NCBI RefSeq assembly: GCF_030812215.1
Contig: NZ_JAUSSG010000008.1
Coordinates: 1-64,000 of the forward strand
From: Variovorax boronicumulans
GTDB taxonomy: Bacteria; Pseudomonadota; Gammaproteobacteria; Burkholderiales; Burkholderiaceae_C
Length of the DNA stretch: 64,000 nucleotides
Direction: 5' to 3'
The first letter of the stretch is position 1, and every line of letters begins with the position of its first letter. Shown piece by piece: positions 16,841-25,607 of the stretch. The notes beneath the pieces are model-generated. The model ran no database searches and was not told the origin of the DNA. It worked only from the letters and a program-made list of their open reading frames with translations. Made by a program: the position numbers and the translations under genes.

Positions 16841-18413
16841 GCCGCAAAAATCCGCCGGCGCCTTCGCGCCGCTGCGCCAGCCGGTCTTCGCGGTGCTGTG
16901 GGCCGCCACCGTGCTGGGCAACATCGGCAGCTTCATGCGCGACGTGGCCAGCTCCTGGCTGGTGACCGACCTGTCGGCGAGCCCGACGGCGGTGGCGCTG
17001 ATCCAGACGGCGGCCACGCTGCCGATCTTCCTGCTGGCGATTCCGGCGGGCGTGCTCTCGGACATCCTCGACCGGCGGCGCTTTCTGATCTTCGTGCAGG
17101 TGTTGCTGGGCGCGGTGAGCGGCACGCTGCTGGTGCTCTCGCACACCGGCTCGCTCACCGTCGAATACCTGATCGCGCTGACTTTCGTGGGCGGCATCGG
17201 CGCGGCGCTGATGGGGCCGACCTGGCAGTCGATCGTGCCGGAGCTGGTGCCGCGCAGCGACCTGAAGAGCGCGGTGGCGCTCAACTCGCTGGGCATCAAC
17301 ATCGCGCGCTCCATCGGGCCGGCGGCGGGCGGGCTGATTCTTGCGAGCTTCGGCGCGGCGGCCACCTACGGGCTGGACGTGCTGAGCTATGTGTTCGTGA
17401 TCGCGGCGCTCTTGTGGTGGAAGCGGCCGGCGGCGGTGGACAGCGGGTTGTCGGAGAACTTCTTCGGCGCCTTCCGCGCAGGCATCCGCTATACGCGGGC
17501 CAGCAAGGAACTGCATGTGGTGCTGCTGCGCGCGGCGGTGTTCTTCCTGTTCGCGAGCTCGGTGTGGGCGCTGCTGCCGCTGGTGGCGCGCCAGATGCTC
17601 GGGGGCACGGCGAGCTTCTACGGCATCCTGCTCGGCGCGGTGGGCGCGGGTGCCATCGGCGGCGCGCTGGTGATGCCGCGGCTGCGCGCCCGGCTCGATG
17701 CCGACGGCATGCTGCTGCTCGCCTCGCTGCTCACGGCCGCGGTGATGGGCGGCCTGGTGTTCGCGCCGCCGCAATGGCTCGCGGTGCCGATGCTGGGCGT
17801 CCTGGGGCTGGGCTGGATCATTGCGCTGACCACGCTCAACGGCGTGGCGCAGTCGATCCTGCCGAACTGGGTGCGCGGGCGCGGGCTGGCCGTGTACCTC
17901 ACGGTGTTCAACGGCGCGATGGCCGCGGGCAGCCTGGGCTGGGGCCTGGTCGCGCAGCAGATCGGCGTGCCGGCCACGCTGGTGGCGGGCGCGGTGGGGC
18001 TGGTGGTGATGGGGCTCGCGTTCCACCGCGTGCGGCTGCCCGCCGGCGAGGCCGACCTGCAGGCCTCGAACCACTGGCCCGAGCCGCTCCTGGCCGAGCC
18101 CGTGGCGCACGACCGCGGCCCGGTGATGATCCAGGTCGAGTACCGCATCCGCAAGGACGACCGGCCGGCCTTCATGGCGGCGATGAAGCGGCTGTCGCTG
18201 GAGCGCCGCCGCGACGGCGCCTACGCCTGGGGCGTGCACGAGCACACGAACGACGCGGAACGGGTGATGGAATGGTTCCTCGTGGAGTCGTGGGCCGAGC
18301 ACCTGCGCCAGCACCATCGCGTGTCGCATGCCGATGCCGACCTGCAGGCCGAGGCGCTGCGCTTCCACATCGGGCCGGGGAAGCCCGAGGTGCATCACTT
18401 CCTGGCGCTGTAG
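16833..18413 (+). CDS. MFS transporter with C-terminal monooxygenase-like extension
   Basis: The 526-residue protein has an N-terminal MFS domain (about 1-400) of the MFS_3/EntS type (FAVLWAATVLGNIGSFMRDV, GVLSDILDRRRFLIF). After about residue 425 comes a roughly 95-residue cytoplasmic domain (VMIQVEYRIRKDD, FMAAMKRLSLERRRDGAYAW, VESWAEHLRQHHRVSHAD) resembling the antibiotic-biosynthesis-monooxygenase/ferredoxin-like fold. This arrangement is known in part of the family. It closes the hydrolase operon and may export a substrate or product of it. Confidence 0.85.
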   Translation: MTEPQKSAGAFAPLRQPVFAVLWAATVLGNIGSFMRDVASSWLVTDLSASPTAVALIQTAATLPIFLLAIPAGVLSDILDRRRFLIFVQVLLGAVSGTLLVLSHTGSLTVEYLIALTFVGGIGAALMGPTWQSIVPELVPRSDLKSAVALNSLGINIARSIGPAAGGLILASFGAAATYGLDVLSYVFVIAALLWWKRPAAVDSGLSENFFGAFRAGIRYTRASKELHVVLLRAAVFFLFASSVWALLPLVARQMLGGTASFYGILLGAVGAGAIGGALVMPRLRARLDADGMLLLASLLTAAVMGGLVFAPPQWLAVPMLGVLGLGWIIALTTLNGVAQSILPNWVRGRGLAVYLTVFNGAMAAGSLGWGLVAQQIGVPATLVAGAVGLVVMGLAFHRVRLPAGEADLQASNHWPEPLLAEPVAHDRGPVMIQVEYRIRKDDRPAFMAAMKRLSLERRRDGAYAWGVHEHTNDAERVMEWFLVESWAEHLRQHHRVSHADADLQAEALRFHIGPGKPEVHHFLAL

Positions 18414-18441
18414 CGGGTGTAGCGGGTTTATCGGCACCGGG

Positions 18442-18470
18442 TCGTCAGGCGCGGTGCCGGTGGCGATAAT
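18442..18470 (+). promoter_or_regulatory. candidate dapF promoter (leaderless type)
   Basis: TCGTCA (18442-18447) and GATAAT (18465-18470) are 17 nt apart. The hexamer ends 6 nt before the dapF ATG and no ribosome site is seen, so the mRNA would start at or just before the start codon. Confidence 0.45.
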
Positions 18471-18476
18471 CCCCGG

Positions 18477-19361
18477 ATGCGAATCCGCTTTACCAAGATG
18501 CAGGGAGCCGGCAACGATTTCGTCGTGCTGGACGAAACCCGCGGCACGCTGGGCCTCACCGCCGCGCAGTACCGCTTTTTGGCCGACCGCCATTTCGGCG
18601 TCGGCGCCGACCAGATCCTCACGGTGCGGCCATCGCCGGCCGAGGGCATCGACTTCCAGTACGTGATCCACAACGCCGACGGCGGCGAGGTCGAGCAGTG
18701 CGGCAACGGCGCGCGCTGCTTCATGCGCTTCGTGAAGGAGCACAAGCTCACCGACAAGACCCAGGTGCGCGTGCAGACGCTGGCCGGCGTGATCGAGCCG
18801 CGCATGGGCGACGACGGCCGGGTGACGGTCGACATGGGCGCCCCCATCTTCGAGGCCGCGCGCGTGCCCTTCGACACCGCCGGGCTCGATGCGCAGCCCG
18901 ATGGCGCCTGGGAAAAGTGGCACCTCGCGCTGGGCACACGGGCCGGCAGCGCCATCGTGTCGGTCGCGGTGCTCTCGATGGGCAATCCGCACGCGGTGCA
19001 GGTGGTCGACAACGTCGACACCGCCCCGGTGGCCGAGCAGGGCCCGCAGATCGAGCACCATCCGCGCTTTCCGCAGCGGGTGAATGCGGGCTTCATGCAG
19101 GTGGTCGACCGCTCCCACATCAGGCTGCGGGTGTTCGAGCGCGGCGCCGGCGAAACGCTGGCCTGCGGCACGGGCGCCTGCGCGGCGGTGGTGGCGGGCA
19201 TCCGGCTCGGGCTGCTGGACCGACGCGTCGACGTGCAGACGCACGGCGGCATTCTCACGATCGAATGGCAGGGCGAGGGCCAGCCGGTGCTCATGACGGG
19301 CCCGGCCACGACGGTGTTCGAGGGCGACATCGAAGTGCCCGACCTCGCGGAGCAGCCATGA
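18477..19361 (+). CDS. dapF: diaminopimelate epimerase
   Basis: DapF interconverts LL- and meso-diaminopimelate in lysine and peptidoglycan synthesis. The 294-residue protein has the expected M-Q-G-A-G-N-D-F-V-V-L start, the first catalytic cysteine in ADGGEVEQCGNGARC and the second in ETLACGTGACAA. Its product is the substrate of MurE in the dcw cluster of this window. It is coupled by ATGA to the DUF484 gene, the usual beta/gamma-proteobacterial order dapF-DUF484-xerC. Confidence 0.97.
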   Translation: MRIRFTKMQGAGNDFVVLDETRGTLGLTAAQYRFLADRHFGVGADQILTVRPSPAEGIDFQYVIHNADGGEVEQCGNGARCFMRFVKEHKLTDKTQVRVQTLAGVIEPRMGDDGRVTVDMGAPIFEAARVPFDTAGLDAQPDGAWEKWHLALGTRAGSAIVSVAVLSMGNPHAVQVVDNVDTAPVAEQGPQIEHHPRFPQRVNAGFMQVVDRSHIRLRVFERGAGETLACGTGACAAVVAGIRLGLLDRRVDVQTHGGILTIEWQGEGQPVLMTGPATTVFEGDIEVPDLAEQP

Positions 19362-20053
19362 CCCAATTCACTCAAGACAACGACGCCATGAACCCGATCA
19401 CCGAAGACGACATCGCCAATTACCTGGCGAACACGCCCGACTTCTTCGAGCGCCATGCCCAGTTGCTGGCGCAGGTGCAACTCACCAGCCCCCACGGCAA
19501 CCGCGCCGTGAGCCTGCAGGAGCGGCAGGCCGAGATGCTGCGCGAGAAGATCAAGGCGCTGGAGCACCGCCTGATGGACATGGTGCGCCACGGCACCGAG
19601 AACGTCGTCATCGCCGACCGGCTGCAGCGCTGGACCAGCGGGCTCCTCACCACGCGCGACCCGCGCAGCCTGCCCTACCGCATCGCGGTCGACCTGCAGT
19701 CGCTGTTCCTGGTGCCGCAGACGGCCATCAAGGTGTGGGACTGCAGCAGCGAATACCTCAACGAAGCCTATGCCCAGTGGGTGAGCGACGACGTGAAGGC
19801 GCTGGCCACCTCGCTGACCTCGCCGTACTGCGGCCTGAACTCGGGCTTCGAGGCGGCCAACTGGCTGCCGGAGCCGCAGGCGGCGATGTCGATCGCGCTG
19901 ATTCCGCTGCGCGCCGATGCCGAATCGCCGGCCTTCGGCCTGCTGGTGCTCGCGTCGCCCGACGCGCAGCGCTTCAACGCCGAGATGGGCACCGACTTTC
20001 TCGAGCGCATCGCCGAGCTGGCCTCGGGCGGCCTCTCGCGGCTGCGTCCTTGA
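19358..20053 (+). CDS. DUF484 family protein
   Basis: A 231-residue cytoplasmic protein of the DUF484 (GAF-like) family. The N-terminus I-A-N-Y-L-A-N-T-P-D-F-F-E-R-H is diagnostic, followed by a coiled coil (S-L-Q-E-R-Q-A-E-M-L-R-E-K) and a GAF-like domain. The family is conserved between dapF and xerC but has no settled role. The start at 19358 overlaps dapF by ATGA; M11 (19388) is an alternative. TTGA couples it to the next gene. Confidence 0.9.
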   Translation: MTQFTQDNDAMNPITEDDIANYLANTPDFFERHAQLLAQVQLTSPHGNRAVSLQERQAEMLREKIKALEHRLMDMVRHGTENVVIADRLQRWTSGLLTTRDPRSLPYRIAVDLQSLFLVPQTAIKVWDCSSEYLNEAYAQWVSDDVKALATSLTSPYCGLNSGFEAANWLPEPQAAMSIALIPLRADAESPAFGLLVLASPDAQRFNAEMGTDFLERIAELASGGLSRLRP

Positions 20054-20685
20054 ACCGGCCGCGCTGGCTGCGCCGGCCGTGGCAGGTCGCGCTGCTCGGC
20101 GCGCTCGGTGTCCTGGCGCTGGCCTATGCGGCGATCGGCGTCGTCATCTGGCAGCGCGCCGACGAGGTGCTGGACAACCCGCCGCAACGGGCCGCCGACG
20201 CGGCGCTGATCCTGGGCAGCCGGGCGTACCTGGACGGCAAGCCGAATCCCTGCCTCACGGGGCGCGTCGATACGGGCATTGCGCTCGCGCAAGCGGGCCG
20301 GGTGAAGCAACTGGTGTTCACGGGCGGCGTCGACAAGGAAGACGGGCGCATCGAGGCCGACGTGATGCAGCAGCACGCGCAAGGCCTGGGCTTTGCGGGG
20401 CCGATGCTGCAGGAGCCCGCATCGACTTCCACGCGGCTGAATCTCTCGCTCTCGCGCCCGCTGCTGCAGGCGGCCGGGGTGCGCAGCGTGGTGATCGTGT
20501 CGGAGCCCTACCACCTGTGGCGCGTGGAGCGGCTGGTGCGCATGAGCGGTTTCGACCAAACCTTCGACGTGCAGTACGCCGCCGCGCCGACCTCGTGCTG
20601 GCGCCGCTGGGGCATGCTGTTCAAGGGCGCATTGCGCGAGCCGGCAGCCATCATCAACAATGCCGGCCATGGCTATCTCTTCTGA
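20050..20685 (+). CDS. YdcF/SanA-like DUF218 membrane protein
   Basis: A 211-residue protein with one N-terminal helix (VALLGALGVLALAYAAIGVV) and a DUF218 domain (ADAALILGSRAY, GRVDTGIALAQAG, VFTGGVD, GVRSVVIVSEPYHLWR). Members are linked to envelope integrity, and the enzymatic role is unproven. The only sensible start is TTG at 20050, overlapping the previous stop by TTGA. Its 3' end overlaps xerC, extending the dapF operon. Confidence 0.82.
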   Translation: MNRPRWLRRPWQVALLGALGVLALAYAAIGVVIWQRADEVLDNPPQRAADAALILGSRAYLDGKPNPCLTGRVDTGIALAQAGRVKQLVFTGGVDKEDGRIEADVMQQHAQGLGFAGPMLQEPASTSTRLNLSLSRPLLQAAGVRSVVIVSEPYHLWRVERLVRMSGFDQTFDVQYAAAPTSCWRRWGMLFKGALREPAAIINNAGHGYLF

Positions 20686-21622
20686 GCCAACCGCATCCGC
20701 TCCGCCGGACTGGATCGCAAAGTACCTGGAGCATGTGCGCGTGGAGCGCCGGCTCGCGGCGCGAACGGTCGAGCTCTACGCCTTTCATCTGCAGGCGCTG
20801 AGGGAAAACGCGGCCGAGGCCAATCTGCCGCTGGACCGGGTGCAGACCGCCCACATCCGCCGCTGGATGGCCAAGCTGCACGGCGCCGGGCGCGAGCCGC
20901 GCGGCATCGCGCTGGTGCTGTCGTGCTGGCGCAGCTTCTACCGCTGGCTCGGGCATGAAGGGCTGATCGGCTTCAACCCGGTGCAGGACGTGCATGCGCC
21001 CAAGGCCGGCCGGCCGCTGCCCAAGGCGCTGGGCGTGGACGACGCGGTGCAACTGGCCGAGCTGCACGACGAAGACGCCGACCCATGGATCGAGGCGCGC
21101 GACCGCGCCATCGTCGAGCTGCTGTATGGCTGCGGCCTGCGCGTGAGCGAGCTCACGGGGCTCGATGCGCAGGCGAGCAACACGGCGCTCGGCTGGGTCG
21201 ATCTCGACGCCAGGGAAGCCAATGTGCTTGGCAAGGGCAGCAAGCGCCGCATCGTGCCGGTGGGCGGCAAGGCCGCCGAGGCGCTGCAGGAATGGCTCGA
21301 CGTGCGGGGCGACCGCTCGGTGCCCGCGCTTTTCGTCAGCAGCAGGGGTGCACGGATGTCGTCGCAGGCGGTGTGGAAGCTGCTGCGCGAACGCAGCCTG
21401 AAGGCCGGGCTCGCGGCGCCCGTGCATCCGCACATGCTGCGGCACTCGTTCGCGAGCCACGTGCTGCAGTCGAGCAGCGATCTGCGCGCGGTGCAGGAGC
21501 TGCTGGGGCACGCGAACATCGCGACGACACAGGTCTATACGCGGCTGGATTTCCAGCATCTGGCGAAGGTCTATGACGCGGCGCATCCACGCGCCAAGGC
21601 CCGGACCGACAAAGACAAATAA
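20669..21622 (+). CDS. xerC: tyrosine recombinase XerC
   Basis: XerC resolves chromosome dimers at dif with XerD during division. The 317-residue protein has the SAM-like N-terminal domain and all catalytic residues: Arg in YGCGLRVSEL, Lys in GKGSKRRIV, H-x-x-R in HPHMLRHSFASHV, the second His in LLGHANIATTQ, and Tyr in VYTRLD. The housekeeping context (dapF-DUF484) argues against a phage integrase. An ATG at 20660 is an alternative start. Confidence 0.95.
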   Translation: MAISSEPTASAPPDWIAKYLEHVRVERRLAARTVELYAFHLQALRENAAEANLPLDRVQTAHIRRWMAKLHGAGREPRGIALVLSCWRSFYRWLGHEGLIGFNPVQDVHAPKAGRPLPKALGVDDAVQLAELHDEDADPWIEARDRAIVELLYGCGLRVSELTGLDAQASNTALGWVDLDAREANVLGKGSKRRIVPVGGKAAEALQEWLDVRGDRSVPALFVSSRGARMSSQAVWKLLRERSLKAGLAAPVHPHMLRHSFASHVLQSSSDLRAVQELLGHANIATTQVYTRLDFQHLAKVYDAAHPRAKARTDKDK

Positions 21623-21642
21623 ACAAGCAAGCAAGTAAAAAA
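21615..21642. repeat. degenerate tetranucleotide tract before rlmI
   Basis: Seven 4-nt units (ACAA, ATAA, ACAA, GCAA, GCAA, GTAA, AAAA) fill the space from the end of xerC to the rlmI start codon. They resemble the tract at 94-137. No Shine-Dalgarno is present, so an A-rich leader may serve for ribosome entry. Confidence 0.5.
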
Positions 21643-22863
21643 ATGAAAACCCTTCGCCTCAAGCCCGGCAAAGAGCGCTCGATGCAGCGCCGCCACCCGT
21701 GGGTCTTCGAATCCGCCATTGCGCGCGGCGGTGCCGACTCGGGCGAGACGGTGCGGGTGGAATCCCACGACGGCGCGTTCCTCGCCTGGGCGGCGTTCAG
21801 CCCGACCTCGAAGATCCGCGCGCGGGCCTGGAGCTTTGTCGAAACGCAGCGCATCGACGCGGCGTTCCTCGCGTCGGTGTGCGAGCGCGCCGTGCGGGCG
21901 CGCGGCCTGTTCGACCTGCAGAGCGACGGTGTGCGATTGGTCCATGGCGAAGCCGATGGCCTGCCGGGGCTGATCGTCGACCGCTACGGCGACACGCTGG
22001 TCGCGCAATTCCTCTCGGCCGGCGTGGAGCGCTGGAAAGACGCGCTGGCCGATGCGCTGCTCAAGGCCACGGGCCTCACGAAGCTCTACGAGCGCTCCGA
22101 TGCCAGCGGCCGCGAGCGCGAAGGCCTGAAGCCGGTCACCGGCTGGCTGCGCGGGGAGGGCACGACCGAGATGACGATCCGCGAGCACGACTGGAAACTG
22201 TCGCTCGATATCGCGACCGGCCACAAGACCGGCTTCTATCTCGACCAGCGCGACAGCCGCCAGCGCTTTGCCGAACTCGCGAAGCACCGGCGCTTCAGGC
22301 GCGTGCTGAACTGCTTTTGCTACACGGGCGGGTTCACCGTCGCCGCGCTGGCGGGGCTCAAGGCGGCGGGCGCACTCGACGGGGCCGAGCTGGTGTCGGT
22401 CGATTCGTCGCAGCCGGCACTGAACTTCGCGCGCGCCAACATCGCGCTCAACGGCTTCGGCGGCGAGGGCTCGGGCGTGAAGACCGAGTTTCTCGACGCC
22501 AACGTCAACACGGTGCTGCGCGAATTCATCGACCAGGGCCGCACCTTCGACGCCATCGTGCTCGACCCGCCGAAGTTCGCGCCCACGGTGGCGCACGCCG
22601 AGCGCGCGGCACGCGCCTACAAGGACATCAACCGCCTCGCGCTCAAGATCCTGGAGCCGGGTGGCGTGCTGCTGACTTTTTCGTGCTCGGGCGGCATCAG
22701 CGCCGACCTGTTCCACAAGATCGTGGCCTCGGCCGGACTGGACGCGAACGTGGACGGTTACATCAGCGAACGCCTGGGCGCGGCGCCTGACCATCCAATG
22801 ACGATCGAATTCCCCGAAGGGGAGTATCTGAAGGGCCTGGTGGTGGTGCGCAAGCCCGCCTGA
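21643..22863 (+). CDS. rlmI: 23S rRNA methyltransferase RlmI-like
   Basis: A 406-residue SAM-dependent methyltransferase of the RlmI/RlmK group that methylates cytosine C5 in 23S rRNA. An N-terminal PUA domain (LKPGKERSMQRRHPWVF) precedes the Rossmann domain (VLNCFCYTGGFTVAAL, SVDSSQPAL, D-P-P-K-F, TFSCSGGIS). The cysteine in TFSCS fits the m5C mechanism. It follows xerC directly and may share its transcript. The exact target base is inferred from the family. Confidence 0.9.
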   Translation: MKTLRLKPGKERSMQRRHPWVFESAIARGGADSGETVRVESHDGAFLAWAAFSPTSKIRARAWSFVETQRIDAAFLASVCERAVRARGLFDLQSDGVRLVHGEADGLPGLIVDRYGDTLVAQFLSAGVERWKDALADALLKATGLTKLYERSDASGREREGLKPVTGWLRGEGTTEMTIREHDWKLSLDIATGHKTGFYLDQRDSRQRFAELAKHRRFRRVLNCFCYTGGFTVAALAGLKAAGALDGAELVSVDSSQPALNFARANIALNGFGGEGSGVKTEFLDANVNTVLREFIDQGRTFDAIVLDPPKFAPTVAHAERAARAYKDINRLALKILEPGGVLLTFSCSGGISADLFHKIVASAGLDANVDGYISERLGAAPDHPMTIEFPEGEYLKGLVVVRKPA

Positions 22864-22960
22864 AAATCCCGCTTGACCCCTTCGCCAACGCAACTCAGTG
22901 GCATTGGCTAAACTGCCCGCCACCCCCCGTTTTTAGTTTTCCGCTTCCGGAGCATCCCTC

Positions 22961-24013
22961 ATGGCCCTCATTCCCGCGACCATCCTCACCGGCTTTCTAG
23001 GCTCGGGCAAAACCACGCTGCTCAAGCGCATCCTGACCGAGGCCCATGGCCAGAAGATCGCGGTCATCGAGAACGAGTTCGGCGAAGAGAACATCGACAG
23101 CGACATCCTCGTGACCGAGTCGAAAGAGCAGATCGTGCAGATGAGCAACGGCTGCGTCTGCTGCACCATCCGCGAAGACCTGCGCGAAGCGCTGCAGCTG
23201 CTGGCCGCCAAGAAGCGCCAGGGCCTCCTGGATTTCGATCGCGTGGTGATCGAGACCACCGGCCTGGCAGACCCCGGCCCGGTGGCCCAGACCTTCTTCA
23301 TGGACGACGAGATCGCCGAGAGCTACCTGCTCGACTCGATCCTCACGCTGGTCGATGCCAAGCACGCGCCGCAGCAGCTGAACGACCGCCAGGAAGCGCG
23401 CCGCCAGGTGGGCTTTGCCGACCAGATCTTCATCAGCAAGAGCGAGCTGGTGTCGGCCGAGGAAACCGAGGCGCTGATCCATCGCCTCAAGCACATGAAC
23501 CCGCGCGCGCCGCAGCAGAAGGCGCACTTCGGCGATGTGCCGCTCAAGGACATCTTCGACCTGCGCGGCTTCAACCTGAACGCCAAGCTCGACATCGACC
23601 CCGACTTCCTCAAGGAAGACGATCACGACCACCACGACCATGACCACGCGCATGGCGAGCATTGCGACCATCCCTCGCACAAGCACGAAGGCCACGGCCA
23701 CCATCACCACACGGACGACGACGTGAAGAGCTTCGTGTACAAGGCCGACCGCGCGTTCGATCCGGCCAAGCTCGAAGACTTCCTGGGCGCCATCGTCAAC
23801 ATCTACGGCCCGCGCATGCTGCGCTACAAGGGCGTGCTGAACATGAAGGGCACCGAGCGCAAGGTGATCTTCCAGGGCGTGCACCAGTTGATGGGCAGCG
23901 ACCTGGGCCCGGAGTGGGGCAAGGACGAAAACCGCCAGAGCCGCATGGTGTTCATCGGCATCGAACTGCCGCGCGAAATTCTCGAGCAGGGGCTCGAGCA
24001 GTGCCTGGTGTGA
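22961..24013 (+). CDS. COG0523 GTPase / CobW-like metallochaperone
   Basis: A 350-residue G3E GTPase. It has a Walker A (GFLGSGKTTLLKR), the metal-binding G-C-V-C-C motif, ETTGLADPGP and a weak NKxD equivalent (ISKSEL). A His/Asp-rich loop (about residues 222-262) separates the GTPase domain from the CobW C-terminal domain. Such loops and CxCC motifs mark zinc (or cobalt) chaperones. No Zur box was recognised, so Zn-limitation control cannot be claimed. A bidirectional terminator follows. Confidence 0.9.
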   Translation: MALIPATILTGFLGSGKTTLLKRILTEAHGQKIAVIENEFGEENIDSDILVTESKEQIVQMSNGCVCCTIREDLREALQLLAAKKRQGLLDFDRVVIETTGLADPGPVAQTFFMDDEIAESYLLDSILTLVDAKHAPQQLNDRQEARRQVGFADQIFISKSELVSAEETEALIHRLKHMNPRAPQQKAHFGDVPLKDIFDLRGFNLNAKLDIDPDFLKEDDHDHHDHDHAHGEHCDHPSHKHEGHGHHHHTDDDVKSFVYKADRAFDPAKLEDFLGAIVNIYGPRMLRYKGVLNMKGTERKVIFQGVHQLMGSDLGPEWGKDENRQSRMVFIGIELPREILEQGLEQCLV

Positions 24014-24041
24014 CGACAGCCTGCTGCTGACTCACCCAAGG

Positions 24042-24077
24042 AAAAAGGCGCTGCCCCGGAAGGGACAGCGCCTTTTT
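24042..24077. terminator. bidirectional rho-independent terminator
   Basis: AAAAAGGCGCTG-CCCC and GGGACAGCGCCTTTTT form a long stem flanked by A and T runs, so it can end transcription from both the GTPase gene and the convergent DUF945 gene. Confidence 0.85.
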
Positions 24078-24095
24078 CAATGGCGTCGAAGCTGC

Positions 24096-25607
24096 TTACT
24101 TGCCCAGTTCGCTCAGCGGCTTGCCGTTGACCTTCAGGCTGCCGTCGCTGAATTCGACCTGCCCGGTGACGTGCTCGCCATCGCGCTTGACGAAGCCCTT
24201 TTCCTCGCCTTGCTCGACCAGTCCCGCCACCATTTCGGGCGGCGGCGTCTGGCCGCTCTCGGCGCCGGTGGCGGCGATCTGCTCGAGCCATTGCACCGGC
24301 AGCCGCGCGTTGGCCTTGAGCACGCCGCGCTTGAGCAGCAGCGCCATGCCCGGGGCCTGCAGGTCTTCGTCGGTCACGCCGACCATGCCGGCCGTGTAGC
24401 TGACTTCGCCGCGCTTGCCGCCGATCTCGACCACCATCTTGTCCAGCCCGAATTCGGGGCTGTACTTGGCCATGGCCTTCAGATCGGGGGCGAGCTGGTC
24501 GGCCAGCGCCTTCATCGCGGCCTGCGTGGCCTTGCTGCTCTTGCCGCAGCCGGCAGCCGCGCTGGATTGCAGGTACGCGTCGGCCAGCTTCTTGTAGCCG
24601 GCGGCGTGAATGCGGCGGCCACCGCTGGACATCTCGAACTTGTCGATGCTCGTCTCGCCGATCTTGCCCTGGCCCTTGAGGGTGGCGTCGGAGGCGTAGA
24701 GGCCGTCCTTGATGGTGGCTTCGCCGGTCAGGTCGACGTTCTGCAGCAGCACCTTCACGGGCTTGCGCGTGCCGGCCGGCTCGTCGGCATCGGCACTGCC
24801 CCCGAGGCCCTTGGTGGCGGAGAACTCGAAGGACTCGAGGCGGCCTTCGCTCTTGCCGGTGGCCAGGATCCAGCCCGCGCTGTTGTCCATGTCGGCCTTG
24901 GCGGTGAGCTTGCCCATCTTCATTTGCAGGCCCTTGGGCGCATCGTTGAAGTCCAGGCCGGGCATCGTCAGGTCGTAGCGCGCCTTGGTGCGCGCGGCGT
25001 TCACTTCGATGTGGGCCTGCGCGCCCTGCCATGCGAACTCGCCCTTGCCTTCTTCGGCCAGCTTGACGGGCGCGACCGCCATGTCGATGGCGTAGCTGCC
25101 GTCGAAACCGACCTTGGTGAATGCCGTCAGCGGCTTGGCCTTGCCGAACAGCTTTTCGGCCTCGGCCTGGCCCTTGATGTCGAGCACCAGCTCGCTGTCG
25201 ATGGTGGCCGCCGCGAACTTGCCGCCGGCGATCGGGCCGTGGTGGATGGTGTCGCGGATGGTGATGCGCAGGGGCTTGGGCGGCTTGGCGTCCGCTTCGT
25301 CGCCGTCTTCTTCTTCCTCCTGCGGCTCCTCGCCTTCCGCGGGCTTGGCGGCGGGCGCCTGCGCCACGGCCGGGGCCGTGGAGGCATCGGCCGCGCAGCC
25401 GATTTCCAGCGTCACGGTGCTGACGGCGCCGAAGAAGCCGCGCTCGTACTTGCGCTCGGTCACGCGCAACAGCGCGGTCTGCCTGGGCATCTCGTCGAGT
25501 GCGGTGTCGTAGATCGAGCGGACCTTCGAACCGGTCCACCAGGTGCTTCCTCCGTAGGCGACGACGATGGCCGCGGCCACGGCTCCCAGAACTGCTTTCT
25601 TGCTCAA
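24096..25607 (-). CDS. YdgA-like DUF945 family protein
   Basis: A roughly 503-residue protein with an N-terminal membrane helix (AVLGAVAAAIVVAYGGSTWW) and the DUF945 body (ERGFFGAVSTVTLEI, ITIRDTIHHGPI). It probably lies in the periplasm, anchored by the helix. An acidic stretch (EGEEPQEEEEDGDEADAK) interrupts the domain. No ATG precedes the conserved part in frame apart from one at 25721 that would add 38 basic residues, so TTG at 25607 is the best start. Function is unknown; E. coli YdgA has been studied only superficially. Confidence 0.78.
   Translation of the reverse strand: MSKKAVLGAVAAAIVVAYGGSTWWTGSKVRSIYDTALDEMPRQTALLRVTERKYERGFFGAVSTVTLEIGCAADASTAPAVAQAPAAKPAEGEEPQEEEEDGDEADAKPPKPLRITIRDTIHHGPIAGGKFAAATIDSELVLDIKGQAEAEKLFGKAKPLTAFTKVGFDGSYAIDMAVAPVKLAEEGKGEFAWQGAQAHIEVNAARTKARYDLTMPGLDFNDAPKGLQMKMGKLTAKADMDNSAGWILATGKSEGRLESFEFSATKGLGGSADADEPAGTRKPVKVLLQNVDLTGEATIKDGLYASDATLKGQGKIGETSIDKFEMSSGGRRIHAAGYKKLADAYLQSSAAAGCGKSSKATQAAMKALADQLAPDLKAMAKYSPEFGLDKMVVEIGGKRGEVSYTAGMVGVTDEDLQAPGMALLLKRGVLKANARLPVQWLEQIAATGAESGQTPPPEMVAGLVEQGEEKGFVKRDGEHVTGQVEFSDGSLKVNGKPLSELGK

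Noticed and set aside
20669..21622. Tyrosine recombinase as a sign of an integrative element
   Set aside because: Context dapF-DUF484-xerC is the standard housekeeping arrangement and no att repeats or phage genes are adjacent.
23620..23730. Repetitive His/Asp codons in the COG0523 gene as a DNA repeat or CRISPR
   Set aside because: It encodes the metal-binding His-rich loop typical of the family; there are no regular spacers.
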